From Pirellulales bacterium (lineage in GTDB: Bacteria > Planctomycetota > Planctomycetia > Pirellulales > JACPPG01): a DNA stretch of 64,000 nt. Every line of letters begins with the position of its first letter. Positions within the stretch are counted from its first letter, which is position 1. A program made the translations under genes and the position numbers. The notes under the pieces are model-generated. The model saw only the letters and a program-made list of their open reading frames with translations, made no database searches and was not told the origin of the DNA. The stretch is taken from NCBI GenBank assembly GCA_036490175.1, contig DASXEJ010000142.1, positions 1 to 64,000 of the forward strand, written 5' to 3'. This document shows positions 16,542 through 25,441 of the stretch, in pieces.

Positions 16542-17663
16542 ATGGACAGAGAGTCGCAGTTCTTGTTTGTTACCTGCCAGGTGGGCGCCGAAGCGGCAGT
16601 GAAGGGCGAATTCGCCCGCCGCTGGCCCGACTTTCGCTTTGCCTACTCGCGTCCCGGCTTTCTGACGTTCAAACTGCCCGGGCAGCCTGCGTTGGCGGAT
16701 GATTTTGATCCGCAATCGGTGTTCGCCCGCGCAACGGGATTCACGCTTGGCAAAGTCAAGGGCACGAATCAGGAGGAACTGGCCCGCGCGGCATGGCAGC
16801 TTGCCGAGGGGCGATCCTTCGCGCGTTTGCACGTCTGGCAGCGCGATCTGCGCGCCGCCGGAGATCATGGCTACGAGCCCGCCGCGAGCGATGCCGCTGC
16901 CTCAGCTCGTGCAGCCTTACTAAGCACCGTCCCCGCCCGGGCAGTGGTAATGAGTCGCGCCGACGCGATCGCAAAGCCGGGCGATTTGGTTTTGAATTGC
17001 GTACTGGCCAGTTCCGACGAGTGGTGGCTAGGCTTTCATCGGGCACGCCTTGGACCCTCTTGCCGTGCCGGCGGCCTCGATGATCTGGTGTTGCCCGAGA
17101 ATGCCATTTCGCGTGCCTACTTGAAAATGGCCGAGGCCCTTGATTGGTCGCGGCTGCCGATTGCCGCTGGCCAGCAATTCGTCGAATTGGGCTGTGCCCC
17201 GGGAGGCAGTTGCCAGTTGTTGTTGGAGCGCGGCCTTCTTGTCACCGGGATCGATCCGGCCGCCATGCACGCGGACGTGCTCGCTCAGAAAAACTTCACC
17301 CATCTGCGCAAGCGGGCTTCGGACGTGCGGCGGCGCGAATTTCGCAAAACCCGCTGGCTCGCCGCCGACATGAACGTGGCGCCGGACTACACGCTCGATG
17401 CGGTCGAGGCAATCGTCACACATCCCGAGGTCCACGTCGAGGGCCTGCTGCTCACGCTCAAGCTGCTCGATTGGGAGCTGGCTGCCGGGGTGCCGGATTA
17501 CCTGGCGCGTATCGAGTCGTGGGGATATCCGCGCGTCGCAGCGCGCCAGTTGCAGCACGGACGACAGGAAATCTGCGTGGCTGCGGTGCGACCGGCGCGA
17601 CGCCATGGCCGTGGCGGATGGCAAGTCGCCCAGGCCAAACGCCGCGATTCGAACGATTGGTAA
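16542..17663 (+). CDS. RlmM-like SAM-dependent rRNA methyltransferase (FtsJ domain)
   Basis: The ATG at 16542 follows GAGG closely and begins the typical MDRESQFLFVTCQVGAE sequence; the frame extends 15 codons further without support. The protein is 373 aa. An N-terminal THUMP-like region is followed by a Rossmann methyltransferase: FVELGCAPGGSCQLLLERG (SAM motif I), TGIDPA, then LAADMNVAP (the acidic catalytic step) and LLLTLKLLDW (the Lys strand). The architecture matches RlmM, which 2'-O-methylates C2498 of 23S rRNA in E. coli. Assignment to that exact position is inferred. It follows the molybdoenzyme gene by 114 nt and converges on birA. Confidence 0.75.
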   Translation: MDRESQFLFVTCQVGAEAAVKGEFARRWPDFRFAYSRPGFLTFKLPGQPALADDFDPQSVFARATGFTLGKVKGTNQEELARAAWQLAEGRSFARLHVWQRDLRAAGDHGYEPAASDAAASARAALLSTVPARAVVMSRADAIAKPGDLVLNCVLASSDEWWLGFHRARLGPSCRAGGLDDLVLPENAISRAYLKMAEALDWSRLPIAAGQQFVELGCAPGGSCQLLLERGLLVTGIDPAAMHADVLAQKNFTHLRKRASDVRRREFRKTRWLAADMNVAPDYTLDAVEAIVTHPEVHVEGLLLTLKLLDWELAAGVPDYLARIESWGYPRVAARQLQHGRQEICVAAVRPARRHGRGGWQVAQAKRRDSNDW

Positions 17664-17673
17664 CGCCAAAGCC

Positions 17674-18447
17674 TCAGGCGTGAATCAACACACCCGAGTA
17701 GAACTTCTCGGCGCCGCGATCGGTGCGCAACAGCAAGGCCCCGTCGTCCGCGATCCCGACGCAGACGCCTTCGATGCGACGGTCCCCTGTTTGCAGTGTC
17801 AGCGTGCGATCGTGCTGCAAGCAGGCGCGATCGGCCCACCGTGCGATCTGCGTGGGATCAACGGCTAGCGTAGCCAAGTTGGGCCACAGTCGCGCCAGAA
17901 TGCCCAGCAGCACGTCGGTGCGAGCGTGCGTGCTCCCCGTTAACGCTCCCAGCGAGACGGCTCTGTCGCGGAGTTCTTCCGGCGCATCCGCCGGCCGGTT
18001 ATTGACATTCAGGCCAATACCTACGATGTGCTTTCCGTCGGGCAGCACTTCGACCAGGATTCCGGCCAGCTTGCGGTCGGCGGCAAACACGTCGTTGGGC
18101 CAGTGCAATCCTATCGGCCCGGGTGGCACGATGGCACCCACAGCGTCGACGATCGCCACGGCTGTTGCCAACGAAATCAGCGGAAAGTGTTGCCTTAGGA
18201 TTCCGCGGGCAGCGGGATCGAAGAGCAGGGTGCAAGCTATACTCCCCGATCCGGTCCACCAGCGATTCGAACCGCGGCCGCGCCCGGCGGTCTGTACGTC
18301 GGCGATCACAAGTGCGGTTTCACCGACGGCCAGGTCCTGCGCGATCGCGCGGGCACGATCATTCGTCGAACCGAGACTGGCGTGGTGTTCGACATGCGCC
18401 AGACCGCCGTCGCGCAATAAACGTTCGACGTCAAAGTCCGTGGCCAT
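17674..18447 (-). CDS. birA: Biotin--[acetyl-CoA carboxylase] ligase
   Basis: This enzyme activates biotin to biotinyl-5'-AMP and attaches it to carboxylase carrier proteins. The ATG at 18447 gives 257 aa and a sensible N-terminus (MATDFDVERLL); an upstream in-frame start at 18561 would overlap ftr. Motifs: STNDRA, QTAGRGRGSNRWW (biotinyl-AMP loop), HWPNDVF and KLAGILVE, followed by a small C-terminal SH3-like domain. There is no N-terminal winged helix, so it is a group I, non-repressor ligase. It lies 110 nt after ftr on the same strand and may be co-transcribed with it. Confidence 0.92.
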   Translation of the reverse strand: MATDFDVERLLRDGGLAHVEHHASLGSTNDRARAIAQDLAVGETALVIADVQTAGRGRGSNRWWTGSGSIACTLLFDPAARGILRQHFPLISLATAVAIVDAVGAIVPPGPIGLHWPNDVFAADRKLAGILVEVLPDGKHIVGIGLNVNNRPADAPEELRDRAVSLGALTGSTHARTDVLLGILARLWPNLATLAVDPTQIARWADRACLQHDRTLTLQTGDRRIEGVCVGIADDGALLLRTDRGAEKFYSGVLIHA

Positions 18448-18557
18448 GGGAGTAGTGAGCGATAGACAGCCGGTGGTTGGTAATTGCGTCCAATGCAACG
18501 ACGGATGCAATGAAGCTCGATCGACAGAACAGCGAATCCGGGCGAACTGCCATCGCC

Positions 18558-19484
18558 TCACCCCGGCTGCTTATCCGGATGCAAATAGACGAAGCTTTTT
18601 CCAAGACGGCCGCCGTAATTACCGGCAGAGATTTTGACCAGTCCCGGAGTATCGACCGACGCCTCGATAGCGGCATGCGTCGCGCGAACGATCGCGGACA
18701 GGTCGCTGCCGTTAATGATAATTTCCATGATCGATTGAACGCCGGCCGGTACCTGCGACTTGTCCGACAACCGATCACGAAGCGTTGGGCAGAATTCGGC
18801 GTAGGTGCTGGCGATCGAGAACGAGTATTTGCTGCCGGCCTTGGATCCGCTGGCCGCCACGCCACCGGGAAAGGGCATGATCACGCCAGGCATAGCTGCT
18901 ACGGCGCGGCTTGCACGCTCGGCTGCGGCGAGAGCTGAGTCGACGCTATTTCCCATAAACCACAGGTTGCCTCCCATCAGACCGTCGCGGTAGCCGAATC
19001 GACGATCCAGCGCAAATTCGCCTCCCAAGATGGGGATGACCCATATGCGACGTCCCCACCGAGTGTCGCGAAACTGATGCCCGTCGCCGAAGAAGGCGAT
19101 CTTTCGTCCTAGTTTGAAATACGGGTCGCTATCGATCAGGTTGAAGCAGGCCGTTGTCGCGCACGTCAGCACGTTTTGGCTGATGCGCACCAACAAAGAG
19201 CGCTCGAGCGCCTCGACGCGATCCTTGCGAAACCGTGGGACGTGGAACTGGACTACGGCGCCGGGCCGTCCGTCGGGAGTCGGCTGACTGTTGTCGCCGC
19301 CAGGGCCGACGTAGCGGTCCAATCCTGCTTCACAATCGCACAAGATGGTACTGGATGCGTTGCCTGTCGCAGCGGCGACAGCATGATCGAGCCAGGTGCG
19401 ATCGCGGGCTGTGATGAGCACTTCTGCATAGATGCTGCGAAATGCCTCGGCGTAGGTGTCTTCAACTTCGGCTCGGTGACTCAC
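18558..19484 (-). CDS. ftr: Formylmethanofuran--tetrahydromethanopterin N-formyltransferase
   Basis: Ftr moves the formyl group between H4MPT and methanofuran; in bacteria it forms part of the Fhc complex in H4MPT-linked formaldehyde oxidation. The start is the GTG at 19484, whose last two bases are in the TGA stop of the upstream gene (GTGA overlap). This gives 308 aa beginning near AEVEDTYAEAF, the normal Ftr N-terminus, and matches the usual ~300 aa. Other family stretches are RFGYRDGLMGGNLWFMG and MPFPGGVAASGSKAGSKY. An open frame runs 34 codons further upstream but overlaps the neighbour heavily. It is translationally coupled to the cyclo-ligase gene. Confidence 0.93.
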   Translation of the reverse strand: MSHRAEVEDTYAEAFRSIYAEVLITARDRTWLDHAVAAATGNASSTILCDCEAGLDRYVGPGGDNSQPTPDGRPGAVVQFHVPRFRKDRVEALERSLLVRISQNVLTCATTACFNLIDSDPYFKLGRKIAFFGDGHQFRDTRWGRRIWVIPILGGEFALDRRFGYRDGLMGGNLWFMGNSVDSALAAAERASRAVAAMPGVIMPFPGGVAASGSKAGSKYSFSIASTYAEFCPTLRDRLSDKSQVPAGVQSIMEIIINGSDLSAIVRATHAAIEASVDTPGLVKISAGNYGGRLGKSFVYLHPDKQPG

Positions 19485-20095
19485 GCCGATCCCCGCCCTC
19501 TGCCGGTGTGGATGGTGGTTTCGGTTACGATCTTGTCCATGAACACATCGTGCGCCTGCGTGGGGATCTCGGGAAACAGCTGGCATTCAAAGGCCAGGGC
19601 CACTAGCGGCGCGTCCGGGCGCGCGTGCTCTAGCAGCTTGTCGTAGTAGCCCTTGCCGTGTCCCATCCGGGCGCCGCGACGATCGAAGGCGACGCCTGGC
19701 ACCATCACCAGGTCTAGCTCGTCGACCGGTACGCGTTTGCCGGGCTGGTCGCGCAATTCGGTCTTGGGCTCCAATATCTTGTACATCCCCAGGGCCAATT
19801 CATCCATATTCTCCAGATGAAACAGCTCGAGCTCTCCCTCGACGCAGTAGGGCACGATGATGCGCTTGCCGTGCAGGAGCGCCTCGGGCAGAGATTGCCT
19901 TGTCCGGACCTCGGTACGCACATCGACATAGAACATTACGGTACGGGCGGCCGTGTACTCGGGCAGTTCGATGAACGTGCGGCAAATCCGCTCGCTAAGG
20001 ATCTCTTTGTCCACCTGCGCGCGGCGATTGGCATGTGCCTGCTCGCGAATTTGCGTCTTCTGGTTGCGCAGCTGCTCGGCTTGATCGACGTCCAC
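19481..20095 (-). CDS. 5-formyltetrahydrofolate cyclo-ligase
   Basis: This enzyme uses ATP to convert 5-formyl-THF to 5,10-methenyl-THF, recovering the stored folate. The protein is 204 aa, a normal length. The hallmark is VPGVAFDRRGARMGHGKGYY (the ATP/folate binding loop) near residues 145-165; YVDVRTEV and VPYC are also typical of the family. Its stop codon overlaps the ftr start by four bases, so expression of the two is probably coupled. The pairing links folate and H4MPT one-carbon pools. Confidence 0.92.
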   Translation of the reverse strand: MDVDQAEQLRNQKTQIREQAHANRRAQVDKEILSERICRTFIELPEYTAARTVMFYVDVRTEVRTRQSLPEALLHGKRIIVPYCVEGELELFHLENMDELALGMYKILEPKTELRDQPGKRVPVDELDLVMVPGVAFDRRGARMGHGKGYYDKLLEHARPDAPLVALAFECQLFPEIPTQAHDVFMDKIVTETTIHTGRGRGSA

Positions 20096-20341
20096 GGCAG
20101 TTCTCGGATTTCTGGGAAGGGTGTGGATGCTGGCCCGCTCCTCGCTGGCGAAGCAACGCTATCGTACCGAGGTTCGCCGGGAAGGCAAACGCCTGAGATG
20201 CGGCTCAGGATGGTCCGCAAAGCGACCTACTGCCCGGTCGCCCTTGACCGCCGGTGCGGTCCCTGGTATTGAACGCGGCACTCATCTGCTCATCATGTCA
20301 GTGCGTCGCAAATCGCACGCGAGGATTTCCCTCTGAGATAC

Positions 20342-21424
20342 GTGTTTACCTTGCGCGGCCTGTCGGCCGCCCTGATAATGTTTGCTGCCACCGTGGCCTC
20401 GGGCCAGCGGGTGCAGTTTCCCTCCACAGTCCCTGAGGGAAGCCCGTACACCCCTCCGCCTGCGACGCCACCTCCGGCGTATGCGCCCCCCGCGCCCGCA
20501 CCTGGGGCGGCGGCGCCCGCTTGGGATCCCTACGCCTCGGGTCCGCCCCCCGCGGCCGTGGATCCGGCCGCCGGGGCAGCCGCGCCGGGGCAGCCGACCA
20601 CATTTATCGGCAATGCCACACGATTTTTTCAGCAAGTCGACTTCGACAATACCTACATCGCCGGTAACAACACGGGGAACAACCTGGGTATTACCGATAC
20701 GGAAGTCAGCGCCACCTTTGCCATTCCGATTTTTCGCAATCCATTCCTGGTGACGCCAGGCTTTGCTGCGCACTTCTGGAATGGCCCTAATTCGAACGGT
20801 TTCAACACGGCTCCCGCCCTCGGGCCTGAGATGCCGCCCGAGACTTACGACGCTTATCTCGACACAGCATGGAAGCCTCAGATCACACCGCGGTTCAGCG
20901 CCGATCTGGCGGTACGCGTCGGTATGTACACGGACTTCGTTTACGTAACTTCGCGCAGCCTGCGCACTCCGGGACGTGCCCTGGGGCTGTACGCGCTCAA
21001 TCCTCAATGGACGCTGGTGGCAGGAGCGGTGTATCTCGATCGTCTTTCGGTCAGACTATTGCCGGCAGGCGGTGCCATCTGGACTCCTGACCCCGACAGT
21101 CGCTTTGAACTATTTTTTCCTCGCCCCAAGTTGATGCACCGCATAGCCACTGTGCGCAACTCCAACCTGTGGGGATTCATTGAAGGTGAATATGGCGGCA
21201 ATACCTGGACCATTCACCGTTCGCAATTGGGCGGATTCGGCGACGTCGTCGACTACAACGATTTGCGGTTGAGCATCGGCACCGAATGGATCGGCTTCAA
21301 CCAGCGGCGGGCTAATATCGAAGTCGGCTATGTATTCAATCGTCGTTTGGAGTATCGCAGCGGCTTCACTCCCACCACGTATCCCCATGGCACGGTGATG
21401 GTACGCGGAGGTTTAACGTTCTAG
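20342..21424 (+). CDS. Putative outer-membrane beta-barrel protein, paralogue A
   Basis: GTG start; 360 aa. An N-terminal signal peptide (GLSAALIMFAATVASG) is followed by a proline/alanine-rich low-complexity linker (residues ~28-85), then alternating aromatic/polar strands and a C-terminal aromatic residue (...RGGLTF), as expected for an outer-membrane beta-barrel. It is clearly paralogous to the next gene: both share AIWTPDPDSR / MIWTPTPDWR, then FFPRPKL / IFPKPKL, and IEVGYVFNRR / FEIGYVFDRL. The family resembles planctomycete 'outer membrane' proteins of unknown function. Function is not recognised. Confidence 0.65.
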   Translation: MFTLRGLSAALIMFAATVASGQRVQFPSTVPEGSPYTPPPATPPPAYAPPAPAPGAAAPAWDPYASGPPPAAVDPAAGAAAPGQPTTFIGNATRFFQQVDFDNTYIAGNNTGNNLGITDTEVSATFAIPIFRNPFLVTPGFAAHFWNGPNSNGFNTAPALGPEMPPETYDAYLDTAWKPQITPRFSADLAVRVGMYTDFVYVTSRSLRTPGRALGLYALNPQWTLVAGAVYLDRLSVRLLPAGGAIWTPDPDSRFELFFPRPKLMHRIATVRNSNLWGFIEGEYGGNTWTIHRSQLGGFGDVVDYNDLRLSIGTEWIGFNQRRANIEVGYVFNRRLEYRSGFTPTTYPHGTVMVRGGLTF

Positions 21425-21630
21425 GCGCGCCGCCCCGCAGCCGCCGGCAGCATCCGTCGACGCGACACGCGACGGGTGCCGATGGCGCGGCGACGACGGG
21501 GCTAGGCTTGGCAGGCGGTTGAGAAAATGCCGGACAACTTACGTAAGCCTTGGGATGCTGACGATACTCTGGGCGGCCACGCGGTGGCTCGCTGCTCGAC
21601 TTACGGATTGCAATCGCGGAACCACCTACC

Positions 21631-22782
21631 ATGTCCGGCCTATCGCGATCTGCAGACCGGTCTTGGTGCAGGGGGAGGCGTTGCGCGGCCCTGCTGCTCT
21701 GTCTGATGCTGCCGGAATTGGCTGGCGGGCAAAGTGTTCTGCCGCCAATCGGTTCGAGCGATGACGTGCTGGAGCGCATTTCACGTCTTCCTCCGGTCGA
21801 GGCAGACTTGCCTGTGCGCCGGTTGCCACAGGTCATACCACCCGAGACTCCGCCTAGCGAGCAGCAGCCCGTGAGCGTGGCGTTGCTGCCCCCCGCGTCC
21901 GATGGGACCACCTTTTTTGGCAACCCTCGCGATCCTGGCGTGCCCTACAGTGCGCCTGATGAAGAACTAGCCAAACCGCCGGATCCGGTGCTGCCGCCGG
22001 GTTTCAAAAACGGCTTCTGGCAGTTCACGACATTTCGCAAGACATTCTTGTTCGAAGGGGACCGCAATACGGGCCTCGGCATGCAAGATTTTCTGCTGCA
22101 GACGACCTTCGCGCTGCCTTTCTTCACACGCGATAAGCCGATCTTCATTACTCCGTATTTTCAGGCGCACATCTTGCAAGGACCGGTGGCTGTAGACCTG
22201 CCGCCGCAGTTGTACGATGTATCGCTCGAGTTTCGCATTCTGCGGCAGCTCAATCCTGACTGGGGCATGGACCTGGCCTTCGCACCTTCGATCCTCAGCG
22301 ACTTTCAGAATATGTCGCGGCAGGCATACCGTTGGACAGGGCGACTGGCATTTTTGTACACGTGGACGCCCACGTTTCAGGTTGCCGGCGGAGTCTCTGT
22401 GACAGGCCGGCACGATGTGCCGTTTTTGCCCGTCGGTGGTATGATCTGGACACCCACACCCGACTGGCGCCACGAAATCATTTTCCCCAAGCCGAAGTTG
22501 GCCCGACGTTTCGTCGATGGCGACGTGGCCGATTGGTGGGGTTACACGGCGGGCGAATTTGGCGGCAACAGCTACGCAATCGAGCGCGCCTCGGGTGTCA
22601 ACGATTTGGCCACCTACTTCGATCTGCGCTTGATTCTCGGCCTTGAGCGTAAGGCAAACTCCGGAATGTATCACCGCTTCGAGATCGGGTACGTGTTCGA
22701 TCGCCTGGTCTCGTACGAAAGTGGCACCCCCTCGTATGCCCCGACTCCGACGTTCATGCTCCGTGGCGAAGCAGTATTTTAG
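21631..22782 (+). CDS. Putative outer-membrane beta-barrel protein, paralogue B
   Basis: A 383-aa protein with a signal peptide (CAALLLCLMLPELAGG) preceded by a basic N-terminus, then a ~95-residue linker richer in Pro and acidic residues, and a beta-rich C-terminal half. It aligns along its length with the gene 200 nt upstream (shared TFALPFF / TFAIPIF, GEFGGNSYAIE / GEYGGNTWTIH, and GYVFDR). It ends in an aromatic residue. The tandem duplicates have diverged strongly, suggesting an old duplication. Role unknown; porin-like or structural. Confidence 0.65.
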   Translation: MSGLSRSADRSWCRGRRCAALLLCLMLPELAGGQSVLPPIGSSDDVLERISRLPPVEADLPVRRLPQVIPPETPPSEQQPVSVALLPPASDGTTFFGNPRDPGVPYSAPDEELAKPPDPVLPPGFKNGFWQFTTFRKTFLFEGDRNTGLGMQDFLLQTTFALPFFTRDKPIFITPYFQAHILQGPVAVDLPPQLYDVSLEFRILRQLNPDWGMDLAFAPSILSDFQNMSRQAYRWTGRLAFLYTWTPTFQVAGGVSVTGRHDVPFLPVGGMIWTPTPDWRHEIIFPKPKLARRFVDGDVADWWGYTAGEFGGNSYAIERASGVNDLATYFDLRLILGLERKANSGMYHRFEIGYVFDRLVSYESGTPSYAPTPTFMLRGEAVF

Positions 22783-22956
22783 CGATTGCAGCACGTCGAC
22801 CTCGCGCCGCGCGCATGCTTTCCTCAGGCCGCGAGAGCGAGTAGGCTTTCCTTTAGTTAGTCCATGGCGGCGGCTGCTTCGGGCCGCCGCCTGCTTTCTT
22901 TAGAGGCAGGTCGATCTATTTCGTTTCCTGGGCCGATCGAGGTTCTCAAACCGACG

Positions 22957-24849
22957 ATGTTCATTGGCCCCGTCGTTTCATTGGAAATGATCACCAGCGC
23001 TCGCCGCGCCCGTTATTTTATCGTACGCGTTCTGTATGCGCTGTTGCTGTTTGTCGTGTTGTGGATCAATTATAGAACTTTGATGTCGCAAAGGATAACT
23101 GCGTCCGATGGGACGATGAGTACCCAGGTGCTGGCTGAATTCTCGCACGCGTTTTTCCTGGCGTTCACCGTCGTGCAATTGGGCGCCGTACTGATGCTGA
23201 CGCCGGCGATGATCGCAGGCGCGATTGCCCAGGAGCGCGAACGTCGCACGATCGAGTACTTGTTCGCGAGCATGCTCAGCGGCAGCGAGATCGTTCTTTC
23301 GAAATACCTGGCCAGGACGCTCCACGTTGCTTCGCTGCTCGTGGTGGGCTTGCCTATCCTGGCGATTGCCATGATGCTCGGCGGAATCGATCCCGACCGG
23401 CTGATCATTGTTTTCACAATGACTCTGGCGACCCTAGTAGCCACCGCTTCGCTGTCGATTGCCACTAGCGTGTGGGCCAAGCGTAGCCGCGACGCGGTGT
23501 TGCGTACTTACGTGCTGCTGTTGGCCTTTTTGATACTGCCGCCGCTGACGTGGATGCTCGCAGCTAGCGTAGGCCCATCAAGCTGGCTGGACTGGCTGAC
23601 GGAACTCGCGCGCCTGGGCACACTGGCAAATCCCTTTTCCATTTTTTGGTCATTGTTTGGCGCACGGTTGCCAGGAAGGACCTCTCCTTGGCAGACTGTG
23701 TGGCCGATACTGGCGGCGTACGCTGCATTCTCTCTGGTGGCGCTGGCGTGGTCGATTGTTTCCGTGCGGCGGGTGTATCGCAAGTCTATGGGCGCCGCGG
23801 ACAGCGGTCCAAGGAGGCGCAAGGCGCGTTTCCGGTGGCGCCCGGCGCTCCGCAATCGTCCCATGCTGTGGAAGGAGCTCTTTGCGACCTCGGCCGCTTT
23901 TCAATTGGGCTGGTTAGGACGAATCGCCACCATACTGTTGATGGCCGGCGCGATCGTACCTGCGTTGCTGCTGTTCTACAGAGTTGTACTTAGCCCTCAC
24001 ACCGTTAATGATCCGTCCCGCGAGGTTGTCGGAGCAGCTACGGGCATGGTCGCGACGATCGGCTGCGGGGCTCTTTTGGTCGTGACGATTCGCGCTGCCA
24101 GTTCAATCACGGCGGAAAGGGAAGGGGACAGTTGGCTGACGCTGGTCAGCACGCCGCTCACGCCCGGTGACATTGTGTGGGGGAAGATTGCGGGCAGCAT
24201 TTTCGCAGCCCGCTGGTTTGCCGTGCCTGTCGGCATATGGTGGGCTGTCGCGACGATCATCGTACCCAACTTTGTACTGGTGTTGCCGATCTTTGTGGCG
24301 ACGTTTGGCTGCGTGGCCTTGGCAATGGGTGCAATAGGCGTGTGGTTTTCCTCGTGGTGCCGTACTTCAATTCGTGCCATGGCTAGCGCCGTGGCCGTTG
24401 GCATTTTCATGGGGGGAGGGTATTTGCTGTGTTGTATCCCACTCTTTTTTCAGGGGGGCGAAAAAAATCTTATTCTGGGATTAACGCCGTGTATTCCCTT
24501 TCTACTCGGTGCTCCTGGATGGCTGTGGGGATTATTCGTACACCCGTCAAACGGGGGACTTGATGCTGCCAACGTCATGATGGCATACATCTTTGGTACA
24601 GGCTTCTACCTGGTCTTGGGCATGGTGGTCACGGTGTTGACCATCGGCAGCTTCGACCGGACCGTGGGCCGACCGAGCAGGTCTGTCATTCCCGGGGTCG
24701 GCGGAGCATTAGCGACATTGCCGCCAGCCTGGGAAGCGTCACCGGGTGCGTGCTCGTCCGACCCCGCAGCGGACACAAAGGCGGCAGACTTGGCGCGTGG
24801 GATCGGGCGTGCGAACGATCCCCATGGCGACCGCAGCGGCAAAGGTTAG
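22957..24849 (+). CDS. ABC-2-type transporter permease-like membrane protein
   Basis: The ATG at 22957 is chosen because MFIGPVVSLEMITSARRARY is a typical cytoplasmic lead-in to the first helix; an in-frame start exists at 22864. The protein is 630 aa with two hydrophobic bundles separated by a basic loop (about 280-310). The phrases AQERERRTIEYLFASMLSGS and AEREGDSWLTLVSTPLTPGD are the cytoplasmic coupling-helix segments of ABC-2 permeases such as GldF/NatB-type, one per half, so this is a fused double permease. No ABC ATPase gene is adjacent in the window, so its partner must be elsewhere. It has a Pro/Asp-rich C-terminal tail. Confidence 0.75.
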   Translation: MFIGPVVSLEMITSARRARYFIVRVLYALLLFVVLWINYRTLMSQRITASDGTMSTQVLAEFSHAFFLAFTVVQLGAVLMLTPAMIAGAIAQERERRTIEYLFASMLSGSEIVLSKYLARTLHVASLLVVGLPILAIAMMLGGIDPDRLIIVFTMTLATLVATASLSIATSVWAKRSRDAVLRTYVLLLAFLILPPLTWMLAASVGPSSWLDWLTELARLGTLANPFSIFWSLFGARLPGRTSPWQTVWPILAAYAAFSLVALAWSIVSVRRVYRKSMGAADSGPRRRKARFRWRPALRNRPMLWKELFATSAAFQLGWLGRIATILLMAGAIVPALLLFYRVVLSPHTVNDPSREVVGAATGMVATIGCGALLVVTIRAASSITAEREGDSWLTLVSTPLTPGDIVWGKIAGSIFAARWFAVPVGIWWAVATIIVPNFVLVLPIFVATFGCVALAMGAIGVWFSSWCRTSIRAMASAVAVGIFMGGGYLLCCIPLFFQGGEKNLILGLTPCIPFLLGAPGWLWGLFVHPSNGGLDAANVMMAYIFGTGFYLVLGMVVTVLTIGSFDRTVGRPSRSVIPGVGGALATLPPAWEASPGACSSDPAADTKAADLARGIGRANDPHGDRSGKG

Positions 24850-25441
24850 CTATTCTACCGATCGCGCATGGTCCCTTAGAGCGAGGGACGGCGGAGCATC
24901 AAGCAACCGACTGCGGCCGGGCATACGGCTGCCGGCGGCTGCGAGATCGGCACGATCAGCCTTGATCAGCGGGCCTGGCGATTCGCAATCGCCGCGCGAC
25001 GATTCCCCGCAGATCTTGTTCAAGCTGGTCAAAGTCCGCATCGTCGAGTGAATGCCCGTTCGCGACGGGTGCCAACGCGCAAAGCTCGACGACCGCCGTG
25101 CGTCCAGCCCAGCGGGCCGGCGGAAAGAGCGTTAATACGGCGGGATCGACCAGTAGCATAGTTCGCAACGATTTGGACGGCGCGGGAACTGTTTCTCTAG
25201 ATTTTCCTTCGGCAGTTTTAGTGAGTCACAGTGAATCCCAGTGGCCAAGAAATCATGTGATCGACGTATTTGCTCGCCAATATGCCGTTGAAACCGCAGT
25301 CTATGGCCAGTCCGCCGCTGTGCGTTCGACCTGATCAATTGCAACCTATACTTGGCGCGCGAACGTAGATGGCCGTGATTCGTCAGTAACTGATGTCGTA
25401 TTATGTCCGCCGGTCAATCCTGAACGCATAAGGAGTCCGCC
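24850..25441. other. Intergenic region before amidase gene
   Basis: About 590 nt. The only candidate gene is the minus-strand small open frame at 24956-25168, described separately. The 3' end carries the ribosome-binding site of the following gene (AAGGAG just before 25442). Otherwise nothing recognised. Confidence 0.4.
24956..25168 (-). CDS. Possible small protein of unknown function
   Basis: A 70-residue open frame: a hydrophobic N-terminal part (LLVDPAVLTLFPPARW) followed by an acidic then basic helix-like tail (DDADFDQLEQDLRGIVARRL). The residue mix looks protein-like rather than random, but there is no recognised family and no ribosome-binding site. Overlapping frames exist on both strands. 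Treat as unconfirmed. Confidence 0.25.
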   Translation of the reverse strand: MRTMLLVDPAVLTLFPPARWAGRTAVVELCALAPVANGHSLDDADFDQLEQDLRGIVARRLRIARPADQG

